Shown here in pieces: positions 47,484-54,747 of a stretch of DNA of 64,000 bases; positions within the stretch are counted from its first letter, which is position 1, and every line of letters starts with the position of its first letter. The stretch covers positions 186,001 to 250,000 of the forward strand of contig NZ_JANCPR020000004.1 of the NCBI RefSeq assembly GCF_028657195.3, given 5' to 3'. A model generated the notes under the pieces. The model was not told the origin of the DNA, ran no database searches, and was given only the letters and a program-made list of their open reading frames with translations. This stretch comes from Streptomyces iconiensis (GTDB lineage Bacteria > Actinomycetota > Actinomycetes > Streptomycetales > Streptomycetaceae). The translations under genes were made by a program, and so were the position numbers.

Positions 47484-48672
47484 GCCCGTGCCTCTCGCCT
47501 CTGAGCCCGTGCTGCTCGATGAGTGCTGCCAACTCCCGTGTCGTATAGCCGCGTTCGAAGTGCCGGGGGTCGGAGAGCATCAGCGTGACCAGTCCGTGCA
47601 GCATCCTGGCGTAATCGGAGCCGGGGCCCGGCCAGGCGGTGGTGTCGAGCATCCACGGCTCGGTCCCGGCCGACAGCTGCGCCGTGCCCTCCTGGATCAG
47701 CGTCTTGGACAGCTTGGCCCCGGAGGCGGAGAGCACGACGGGGGTGAACACCCGTGGCGGAGGTATGGACTCCGGGTAGTCCAGGAACGCCTCGTCCACC
47801 AGGCGGCAGCCGCCCGCCCAGTCGGCACCCTTGACGATGACGGGCAGCGCCTCGTCGCGGGCGGCGACGCGTTCCTTGACGAGGTTGCGGTGCAGCGTCG
47901 TCAGTCCGACGAACGTCGCGTTCCCCGGGCGCGCTTCGGCCTCGTACCTGCCGTGGTCGAGGCACCGGGCAACGAACCGTGCGCCCGTGGCGTCCGCCTC
48001 CAGCAGCTCGGTGTCCTCGCCGTACTTCTGGAGCCAGCCGCAGCGGGGGCACGGGAAGCTGACCGGTACGTTCCCGTGGGACGGGGCCAGAATCCAGCGC
48101 AGCCGCTCCCGGCGGGCCAGCGACTCCAGGAACTCCTCCCTGAAGCGCACCCCGCGCTGCTGGCGGGTGTAGGTCTCCACCTCGTAGGGCACGCCGGTCG
48201 CTTCGGACAGTGCGTCGAAGAGCGCGCCGTAGTAGCGCTTGGTCAACTCGGCGATCCTGTCGGGTCCCAGCGCGTGGTGGTACGAACGTTCATAGAGCGT
48301 GCCGGTGGTCGCGCAGACCCGCTTGTCGAAGGCGGTGTTGTCCAGCGCGCCGAAGCGCACCACGACCGCCACGCCGAAGCGCTCACGTGCGGCTTGCGCC
48401 AGCAGGAACGCCGCCGTCTGCATGACGTTGGTTCCCACGTGCGGGGCCCCGTTGATCTGCACGCCCGCATACAACGCGACCCGCTCCGGGCGGTCGGCGA
48501 GGAGGCGCGCGCGAAGGACGTCGACGCTGTGTTCCACGGCGCCGACCGTGACGCTCACCGGAGACACCGGAGTGGCGGGGGGAGGGGGCATCGCGGCCTC
48601 ATCTCTGCTCGGGTCGTCTGTCAGCCGGTCCGTGCCGGCCTGTGTCGTGTCGGTCCGGGTTGCCTGAGTCAT
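47461..48672 (-). CDS. short class I LysRS-like aminoacyl-adenylating protein
   Basis: The 403-residue protein has the class I tRNA synthetase signatures: HVGT at 78-81 in YAGVQINGAPHVGTNVMQ, and a KMSKS-like KLSKT at 320-324. Between them, cysteines in PCPRCGW (208, 211) and the CLDHG segment suggest a zinc site. The overall arrangement looks most like class I lysyl-tRNA synthetase. It is clearly shorter than full enzymes, which exceed 500 residues. Only about 75 residues follow KLSKT, so an anticodon-binding domain is essentially missing. As the last gene of the L-Dap run it may make an amino-acyl adenylate for amide formation. A resistance or regulatory role is also possible. Confidence 0.78.
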   Translation of the reverse strand: MTQATRTDTTQAGTDRLTDDPSRDEAAMPPPPATPVSPVSVTVGAVEHSVDVLRARLLADRPERVALYAGVQINGAPHVGTNVMQTAAFLLAQAARERFGVAVVVRFGALDNTAFDKRVCATTGTLYERSYHHALGPDRIAELTKRYYGALFDALSEATGVPYEVETYTRQQRGVRFREEFLESLARRERLRWILAPSHGNVPVSFPCPRCGWLQKYGEDTELLEADATGARFVARCLDHGRYEAEARPGNATFVGLTTLHRNLVKERVAARDEALPVIVKGADWAGGCRLVDEAFLDYPESIPPPRVFTPVVLSASGAKLSKTLIQEGTAQLSAGTEPWMLDTTAWPGPGSDYARMLHGLVTLMLSDPRHFERGYTTRELAALIEQHGLRGERHGLRGGAGA

Positions 48673-48696
48673 CTCGGGTGCGTGGGGCCATGACGG

Positions 48697-49635
48697 TCAC
48701 CAGTGGTGGCGCTCCTCGGGCACCGGAGGGTCGAAGACCCGGACAGAGCCGGGCCACAGGTCGTCAGCCGTGGTGTCCAGGGCCTCCAGCCGGGTCGTCC
48801 TGGACGTGGCGGCCACGCGCAGCAGCTCCATGAGGGACTCACCTGAGAGCGTGCTCTTCTCGTCCGGCGGGCCGTTCCCGTGCGGCGAGGCTCTCCTGCG
48901 GCAGGCGAGGCCGACGATGAAGTAGCCCGGTGCCACGGGAGCCTCGTCCCACAGCACGGCCTCGCCCCGCGCGACCAACTTCTCCATCTGCTCCGGGTGT
49001 TCCCGCGTGAAGTCGCCCAGAGGCAGCGGGCACAGGGTCACGGCGACCACCTCGTACCCGGCGTCCTGGAGCAGGCCCACCGCGTGTGCGGGACTGGAGT
49101 AACTGCCGAAGGTGAAGCCGAGATCGGTGCCGAGGGCCTGGGCGTGCCCGACGATCGGCGCTGCCCACTTCAGCCCGTCGGGGCCCCCGCTGATGGATCT
49201 GCGCAGTGCCGCGGCCTCCGGTGCGAGGGGCACATAGGGCGGGTTGCTGGTGACGATCAGCGGTTCGGGCAGCGGCCCCTCGGCGGTGGCGAGCAGTTCC
49301 TCCGGGCCCAGCAGGGCGAAGTCCCCCAGCGCGAAGGTGACCCGGCAGGTACGCGAGTGCCTGGCGTGGTGCCGCCGCGCCCACTCGACGCTCGCCGTGC
49401 TCGCGTCGATGCCGTGTACGCGTGCGGCGCCGGCACGTGCCATGGCGGCGGCGGCTGCACCGCTGCCCGACCCCAGGTCCAGCACGCTTCCGCCGCCGTC
49501 GGGCAGCAGATCGCGCACCACCCAGACCCCGATCTCCGTGTCCGCCGGTTCGAAGAAGATCCCGGGCACGCCGGGAGGCACGAGGTCTTCCGTCGTGAGA
49601 TGGCTGTAGCGGGAGACGTAGGTGTAGTCCGGCAT
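48697..49635 (-). CDS. HemK/PrmC-like SAM methyltransferase (NPPY motif)
   Basis: This 312-residue protein has motif I VLDLGSGSGAAAAAMARAGA, followed by VHGIDASTASVEWARR. The signature TSNPPYVPLAP is typical of methyltransferases acting on planar amide or amine nitrogens. The N-terminal sequence YVSRYSHLTTEDLVPPGVPGIFFEPADTE resembles no PrmC substrate domain. It lies 24 bases before the LysRS-like gene and is inferred to methylate a nitrogen of a pathway intermediate. A GAGG ribosome site precedes the ATG at 49635. Confidence 0.85.
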   Translation of the reverse strand: MPDYTYVSRYSHLTTEDLVPPGVPGIFFEPADTEIGVWVVRDLLPDGGGSVLDLGSGSGAAAAAMARAGAARVHGIDASTASVEWARRHHARHSRTCRVTFALGDFALLGPEELLATAEGPLPEPLIVTSNPPYVPLAPEAAALRRSISGGPDGLKWAAPIVGHAQALGTDLGFTFGSYSSPAHAVGLLQDAGYEVVAVTLCPLPLGDFTREHPEQMEKLVARGEAVLWDEAPVAPGYFIVGLACRRRASPHGNGPPDEKSTLSGESLMELLRVAATSRTTRLEALDTTADDLWPGSVRVFDPPVPEERHHW

Positions 49636-49705
49636 GAAACCTCATTTCGGGACGGGAGGGCCGCCGTGCCACGCCCCGCCGGCGGAGGCCCCGTGACGCG
49701 GGGAC

Positions 49706-49740
49706 GGAGGAGGGGGAGAGGAGAGGGAGGAGAGGGGGAG
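49706..49740. repeat. uninterrupted 35-base polypurine tract
   Basis: All 35 bases from 49706 to 49740 on the + strand are purines, in GGAGG/GAGGG-like units, and mostly purine sequence continues to about 49760. The tract lies in the 158-base gap between the carbamoyltransferase and methyltransferase genes, so the operon mRNA would carry a polypyrimidine run there. Confidence 0.85.
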
Positions 49741-49793
49741 CGGAGGGCAGTAGAGGGGGCAGAGGTACGGGAAGCGGAAGGCAGGCCGCGTTC

Positions 49794-50777
49794 TCAGCCG
49801 GGTGCTGCGCCCGCCCACTCCTCCAGTACGGCCATGGCGCTGGGCAGTTTCATCGCTGCCTGTGTCCAGGCCAGCGATCCGGGCCCGTCGAGCACCTCTC
49901 CGGCGACCTCGTCGCCCCGGTGTGCGGGGAGGTCGTGCAGGAAGCGGGCTCCGGGCCGGCTCCGCATCAGCGCGGCGCCCACATGGAACGGGCGGAACGC
50001 CTCCCGCCACGCCGGGTCCGGCTTCGAGGTACCCGTGGTCTGCCACCGCGTGGTGTAGACGACGTCGACCTCGGCCGGCGCTTCGGTGAGCGCGTGGACC
50101 TCGTCCAGCCGTGCTCCGGTCGCCTTCGCGCGCCGCCGCGCCGCGGCCAACTCCCCGGGCGGCAGCCCGTATCCGGCAGGTACGGCGAAGGTGACCCGTG
50201 CGTCAGGTACCGCCGACAGCCCGTGCGCCAGCGCGACGGCGGTGTTGTTCCCCTCGCCGACGTACAGGAGGCGCAGCCCGCCGAGGTCGCCGAAGGCCAG
50301 GGTGAGCGTCGCGAGGTCGCACAGGCCCTGGGTCGGGTGCTCCTCGGCCGACATCGCGTTGATCACGGGCTGCCCGCCCGCGTGCGCGAGCTGCCGCAGC
50401 TCGGCGACGGGCCCCGCCGTACGGGCCACCAGGGCGTCCAGCATGGCCCCGAGCACCCGCCCGGTGTCGCCCACCGACTCACCGGTGTTGAGCTGCAGAT
50501 CGTCCGGACCGTAGGTGACGGGGGACCCGCCCAGCCGCAGCGTGCCCACCGTGAAGGCCGTGCGGGTCCTGGTGGAGGTGCGGGTGAACAGGACACCGAC
50601 GGCCTGGCCCCGCAGCGGGTACTCGTGCGCGCGCCGGTCGTGGAACAGTTCGACGGAGCGCTCCGTCAGTCTTCGCAGAGCTGCGGGCTCCAGCTCGCCG
50701 AGGGAGAACAGCCCGGGTTCCGTGGCGTGTTCCTGCCGTCCTGTGGTGGCTTCCTGCTGTGCTGAGGAACGTTCCAT
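49794..50777 (-). CDS. ornithine-carbamoyltransferase homologue with altered substrate loop
   Basis: The 327-residue protein has the carbamoyl-phosphate motif STRTR at 68-72 and HPTQGLCDLATL at 147-158. In ornithine carbamoyltransferases the substrate loop reads HCLP; here it is HDLP at 281-284 (FLHDLPAHRGDE). The SMG-type ornithine loop is also replaced, by TTRWQTTGTSKPD near 242-254. The usual partner is therefore probably not ornithine. L-Dap, or its N-hydroxy form, is the inferred acceptor and would give a beta-ureidoalanine. Related transferases act on L-Dap-derived residues in viomycin and capreomycin pathways. The gene sits 68 bases after sbnB. Confidence 0.87.
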   Translation of the reverse strand: MERSSAQQEATTGRQEHATEPGLFSLGELEPAALRRLTERSVELFHDRRAHEYPLRGQAVGVLFTRTSTRTRTAFTVGTLRLGGSPVTYGPDDLQLNTGESVGDTGRVLGAMLDALVARTAGPVAELRQLAHAGGQPVINAMSAEEHPTQGLCDLATLTLAFGDLGGLRLLYVGEGNNTAVALAHGLSAVPDARVTFAVPAGYGLPPGELAAARRRAKATGARLDEVHALTEAPAEVDVVYTTRWQTTGTSKPDPAWREAFRPFHVGAALMRSRPGARFLHDLPAHRGDEVAGEVLDGPGSLAWTQAAMKLPSAMAVLEEWAGAAPG

Positions 50778-50845
50778 CTGCGCCTCTCTCGGGAGGACGG
50801 ACAGTCGTGGTGCCATGGCGGGGGCGCCGCGCGAAGGCGGCGCCG

Positions 50846-51850
50846 CTAGAAGAGCGTGAGCGTGCGGCCGAGTTGGCGGCGTGCGGCCACCTCGTGGACG
50901 GCGCCCAGCAGGGCCACGTCCAGGATCGCCATCCCGAACGGATTGCTGATGACGTGTCCGGCGCCGGGGCGCACGGCGGGTGCCCGTCCCGTGAGCACTT
51001 CGCCGAGCGTGCTGAGGGACGCGCGCGCGATCCGTCCCTGGCCGAGCAGGCCGCCCAGGATCCGGCGCGGATTGTCGGCGACCAGCTCCACGTCGTCGAC
51101 GTACAGCTTCTCCGCTGTCTCGAACGCGTCCGGCAGCAGATCGGCGAGCGACACGTGCGCGACGAAGCTGCCCGGCGCCAGCCACGCCGCCGGAACGTAG
51201 CCCTCCGCCGTGGTGGTGGTCGTCACCAGCACGGGAGCAGACTCCACCGCCGTACGCGCCTCCGGCGCGAGACGCACCGACAGCTCAGGGCGGCTGCGGC
51301 GCAGCTCCTCGGCCAACTCCTTGGAGCGCTCGGGGAGTTGATCGTAGAGATGTACCGTCCGCACCTCGGGGAAGGCCGTACGCAGCAGCTCGACATGGAT
51401 GCGTGCCAGCGTTCCGCAGCCGATCACCGTCAGGGCATCCCAGGCGCGCGGCCCCAGGTGGCGCAGGCTGACCATGGTGTAAGCGGCCGTACGGGCAGCG
51501 CTGAGCCAGCCGGCCTCGGCGAGTACGAGCGGCCGTGCGGTGTCGTGGTCGAAGAGCACGCAGAGCCCGGCGGCCCGCTCCCTGCCGAGCTGGGGGTTGC
51601 TGGTGGCGGCGTTGATGATCTTCACGCCCCGTACGGTGCCACCGTCGGGTCCTTCGACGGCTCCGAGCATGGCCAGCGAACGGCAGTACGCGCCCGCGTC
51701 GTTGGTCCACGGCAGATACCCCTCGGCGGGGAGGACCACGGAGCCGCGGGCGTGCGAGCGCAGGGTGTCCTCGACCACGCCGCAGAGGTCGACCTCCGCC
51801 GCGCAGTCCAGCACGGTCGCGCGGTCGAGGAACGTCAGCTGTTCGGTCAC
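50846..51850 (-). CDS. sbnB: SbnB-like dehydrogenase of L-2,3-diaminopropionate synthesis
   Basis: From the GTG at 51850 this is a 334-residue ornithine-cyclodeaminase-fold protein. SbnB-type enzymes oxidatively cleave N-(1-amino-1-carboxy-2-ethyl)glutamate to L-Dap and 2-oxoglutarate. The Rossmann motif is VIGCGTLARIHVELL, and the substrate region includes GVKIINAATSNPQLGRERA. The C-terminal NPFGMAILDVALL is family-typical. Its start codon overlaps the stop of the AurF-like gene (GTGA), which indicates translational coupling. Together with the SbnA-like gene it defines L-Dap production. Confidence 0.9.
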   Translation of the reverse strand: MTEQLTFLDRATVLDCAAEVDLCGVVEDTLRSHARGSVVLPAEGYLPWTNDAGAYCRSLAMLGAVEGPDGGTVRGVKIINAATSNPQLGRERAAGLCVLFDHDTARPLVLAEAGWLSAARTAAYTMVSLRHLGPRAWDALTVIGCGTLARIHVELLRTAFPEVRTVHLYDQLPERSKELAEELRRSRPELSVRLAPEARTAVESAPVLVTTTTTAEGYVPAAWLAPGSFVAHVSLADLLPDAFETAEKLYVDDVELVADNPRRILGGLLGQGRIARASLSTLGEVLTGRAPAVRPGAGHVISNPFGMAILDVALLGAVHEVAARRQLGRTLTLF

Positions 51851-52872
51851 CCGTCCTGCTCCTCCCACTCGTGCCCCGTGGCCTCCTGTGCTTCCTGTGC
51901 CTCCTGCGGTTCCGGTGCTGGGGACCGGCCTTCCCCGGCCGGTCCCTCGGGCAGCAGCCTGGCGGCCCCGAACGCGTCCCGTCCGCCCGGTACGTCGAGC
52001 ACCCCCACCTCGTCGAACAGCCGAACCGCGTGCCGCGCCGCTGCCCGGATGCCCGTGTCGACGCCCGCCCTGGGATACGCGTCGTGCACGACTTCCTCGA
52101 CGAGGTGCGCAGGCACTCCGGCGGCGGCCAGCGCGGCGCGTACGGGGCGCAGGTCGGGCAGCAGACTGGAGCGGACCAGCTCCGGCAGACAGCCGGCGAC
52201 CCGCACCCGCAGGGAGTCGGGCAGCCCGGTCCACAGCTCGCGGAAGAGGCGGGAGAAGAACACGTGGTGCCAGCCCTCGTCCCGCGCGTGGTCGCGCACG
52301 ATGTCACGTACGACGGTGAGGACCCTGCCGTCCCGGGGCACGTCGTTGAGGATCGAGGTGACGAGCGTTTCGAACACCACCACCTGGAGCAGCTGCGCGA
52401 GCGCGCCGTCCCCGTGCAGCGCCTGGGCGCCGAGGCCGTCAAGGTGTTCCAGGAACGGGGCGAAGTCGTAGTCCAGCGGGGCGAAGCCCGAGGCGCGGGA
52501 CACCTGTTGGATGACGTCGAAGCTGTAGAGCGAGTGGTAGCCCTCGTCGCAGTAGATGCGGTACGCGTCCAGGCGTACCGCCGGCGGCAGCTGGAGCCCG
52601 CTGCGCCCTCCCGCGATGCGTTCGGTCGCCCTGTTGACCACCCGCGTCTCGAACTGCGCGGTGAAGTTGAGGTATTGGAAGAGATGACGTGCGAACAGCT
52701 CTTCCCTGCGCCCCTCGGGCAGGGCCAGGACCACCGGGTGCGCGCTGTACGGGATCAGGGCGGGCGGGAAGAAGAGCCGGCCGGTTTCCAGTTCGCCGTG
52801 CAGTTGCCTTCTGGGCGTTCCGCGCACTCCGGCCTTGGTGTACCAGTCGCGGGCGTCCTGCGGGGGAGTCAC
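51847..52872 (-). CDS. AurF-like diiron N-oxygenase
   Basis: The 341-residue protein carries the full AurF-type ligand set: Glu75 (QFETR), Glu110 and His113 (DEGYHS), Glu168 (VFETL), and His195-Glu199-His202 (HARDEGWH). AurF-class enzymes oxidise amines to hydroxylamine, nitroso or nitro groups. The gene lies between the SbnA-like and SbnB-like genes and overlaps both by four bases, so the three products should be made together. The inferred substrate is an amino group of L-Dap or a derivative. The last 40 residues are an acidic, Glu/Ala/Gln-rich tail. In-pathway C-oxygenation cannot be excluded. Confidence 0.86.
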   Translation of the reverse strand: MTPPQDARDWYTKAGVRGTPRRQLHGELETGRLFFPPALIPYSAHPVVLALPEGRREELFARHLFQYLNFTAQFETRVVNRATERIAGGRSGLQLPPAVRLDAYRIYCDEGYHSLYSFDVIQQVSRASGFAPLDYDFAPFLEHLDGLGAQALHGDGALAQLLQVVVFETLVTSILNDVPRDGRVLTVVRDIVRDHARDEGWHHVFFSRLFRELWTGLPDSLRVRVAGCLPELVRSSLLPDLRPVRAALAAAGVPAHLVEEVVHDAYPRAGVDTGIRAAARHAVRLFDEVGVLDVPGGRDAFGAARLLPEGPAGEGRSPAPEPQEAQEAQEATGHEWEEQDG

Positions 52873-53906
52873 GGCTCGGCCTTACCGGCGGGAGCGCCCA
52901 CCGTGGCGATCTCGGGGGCCGAGCACACCGGGGAGATGACCCGGACTCCGTCCGCCACCTCGATCTCGGTCACACCGTTGTGCCGCCGCCACTCGGGGGA
53001 GTAGATCGTGTCGGTGTAGCGGTCGGCGCCGTCAGGGCAGACGCAGGCGGCGTCGACCCGGTGCGGCACCTCTCTGAAGAGCCGTAACGCGCTGGCCACC
53101 AGCGCTCCCGCGCTCGACCCCAGGGCGATTCCCGTCGTGCGCAGGAGCCACAGGCACGTACTGACCGCCTCCTGCGAGGTGACGCGCACCGCCGGGTTGA
53201 AACCGTGGGGCAGATAGCGCGAGCGTCTGCTCGCGCCGATGCCGGACAGCACACGGGGACCTGTCGAGCCGCCGAGCGCGGCCGAGCCCACGAGGTCGAC
53301 ACCGACCAGCTCCCAGCCGCAGCCGGAGTCCGCTGTGAAGTTGCGGAAGCCGGTGAGCGTGCCCCCCGTGGAGACGGCGATGAGTACGCACAGCGGGTCG
53401 GTGGGCACCTGCGCGTGCAGTTCGGGCGCCGTCCAGCGGGCGTGTACGCCCGGGTTGGCCGGGTTCGCGTACTGGTTCGGCCACACCAGGCGGGCGTCCT
53501 CGTCGGTGCGCTGCTCGATGTACGCCAGTCTGTTGAGCAAGTAGCCGCCCGCGCCGTCCGGTTGGTCGACCGTCACCACCCGGGCGCCCAGCGCCTGCAC
53601 CGAGCGCAGTACGGAGGCGCTGGTGCGCGGGTCCATCACAGCGGTGAACGGGACCCGGTGCGCCGCCGTCAGCGCGGCCAGGGCCAGGCCGAGATTTCCG
53701 GAGGTGGATTCGATGATTCCCACGTCCGGATCCACTCGTTCCGCGACATCGCGCCACAGGCCCAGCGCGGTGCGGCCTTTGATCGAGCCATAAGGGCTGT
53801 AGGACTCCAGCTTGAGCCATAGTGTGCGCTCGATCCCTTCGACGAACAGCCGCAGGGAAATGACAGGTGTAGGCGGCATATGCGTGACATTGTTTTCCAG
53901 CTGCAC
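52869..53906 (-). CDS. sbnA: SbnA-like PLP synthase of L-2,3-diaminopropionate synthesis
   Basis: This cysteine-synthase-fold enzyme should join O-phosphoserine and glutamate, as SbnA does. The PLP lysine lies in SPYGSIKGR, residue 43 from this start. Further SbnA-like blocks are IIESTSGNLGLALA, AVMDPRTS, GGYLLNRLAYIE, WPNQYANPANP, AVSTGGTLTGF, RVLSGIGASR and PDGADRYTDTIYSPEW. The start is uncertain: the frame is open to 54128, but only the part from about 53906 aligns with the family. A TTG near 53933 and a GTG at 54020 are alternatives. It heads the core L-Dap operon. Confidence 0.9.
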   Translation of the reverse strand: MQLENNVTHMPPTPVISLRLFVEGIERTLWLKLESYSPYGSIKGRTALGLWRDVAERVDPDVGIIESTSGNLGLALAALTAAHRVPFTAVMDPRTSASVLRSVQALGARVVTVDQPDGAGGYLLNRLAYIEQRTDEDARLVWPNQYANPANPGVHARWTAPELHAQVPTDPLCVLIAVSTGGTLTGFRNFTADSGCGWELVGVDLVGSAALGGSTGPRVLSGIGASRRSRYLPHGFNPAVRVTSQEAVSTCLWLLRTTGIALGSSAGALVASALRLFREVPHRVDAACVCPDGADRYTDTIYSPEWRRHNGVTEIEVADGVRVISPVCSAPEIATVGAPAGKAEP

Positions 53907-54219
53907 GGCCTGAGTGTGGGGGGTCTGCAACAAGGAAACTCCACGGATCGGGTGTCCCGCTGTGGCGTTGCGCGTGGGGTTTTCAGCTGGTTCCGTTTCG
54001 GGATCTTCATGGCGCGTCACGCTGTCCGGGCCTGTTTCCGGTAAACCGCACAGCCGTCGGGTCACTTTACGAACGTTAGATTTTCGTTCCAGGGCCCACA
54101 AGGGCAAGTTCTGGCCACACGCAAGCAAATTCTGTCGTTATCTCCTTGTCCTGTGAGGGTGGCAGGCATGAGTGGCGTGGTATTTCCGTGGTGAATGTGA
54201 CGGCTGAGGAGTCGGGTAT
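53907..54219. other. leader region upstream of the L-Dap core operon
   Basis: This 313-base stretch is less GC-rich than its neighbours and probably carries the promoter of the SbnA-like gene. The GNAT gene ends at its right edge. The open frame extending from the SbnA-like gene looks non-coding. No inverted repeat longer than six bases was noticed. Confidence 0.45.
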
Positions 54220-54747
54220 TCACACAGAGGTGTCGTCGGGCCTCAGGAGTGGCGCGGAGCGCCGCTGGAAGAGGGCGCCGGAATTGCGGTGCGGCAGGTC
54301 GACGATCCGCAGCAGCGCGAAGCCCTGGTCGAGGTAGTAGCGGTGCAGCGCGCGGTTGTTCTTCCACGCCTCAAGCCGCAGCCAGGGCTTGCCCTGCCCT
54401 CCCGCCACCTCGCCCGACCAGTCCAGCAGCCGGCCGCCGAGCCGCTGCCCGGCGAAGTCCCTGCGGACCATCAGATCGTGCACGTACAGCGCCGAGGCGG
54501 GCTCGTCCGCCGCCCACCACTCGGGGTCGCCCTTCTCCTGGAGTGTGACGGACCCGGCCAACCTGCCGCCCACGAAGGCGAGATGACACTCACCCTCCTG
54601 GACGGCCGCGGCCATCCGCTCCCGCCGCGGCGGGTACTGCCACTGCTCGCTGCCGCGCGAGGCCAGCCACTGCCGCGCCTCCAGCCACAGCTCGACCACC
54701 CGGTCCAGTTCCTCGGGCCCGGCCTGCCGGATGCGTACGCCGTTCAC
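54220..54747 (-). CDS. GNAT acetyltransferase
   Basis: This 175-residue protein has the GNAT core: YVHDLMVRRDFAGQRLGGRLLDW, with the acetyl-CoA loop RRDFAGQRLGG, and RLEAWKNNRALHRYYLDQGF. The N-terminal part, IRQAGPEELDRVVELWLEARQWL, is standard. Its GTG start overlaps the stop of the M20 gene (GTGA). It could acetylate a pathway amine for protection or self-resistance, while the M20 enzyme could reverse this; that pairing is inference. Confidence 0.87.
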   Translation of the reverse strand: MNGVRIRQAGPEELDRVVELWLEARQWLASRGSEQWQYPPRRERMAAAVQEGECHLAFVGGRLAGSVTLQEKGDPEWWAADEPASALYVHDLMVRRDFAGQRLGGRLLDWSGEVAGGQGKPWLRLEAWKNNRALHRYYLDQGFALLRIVDLPHRNSGALFQRRSAPLLRPDDTSV

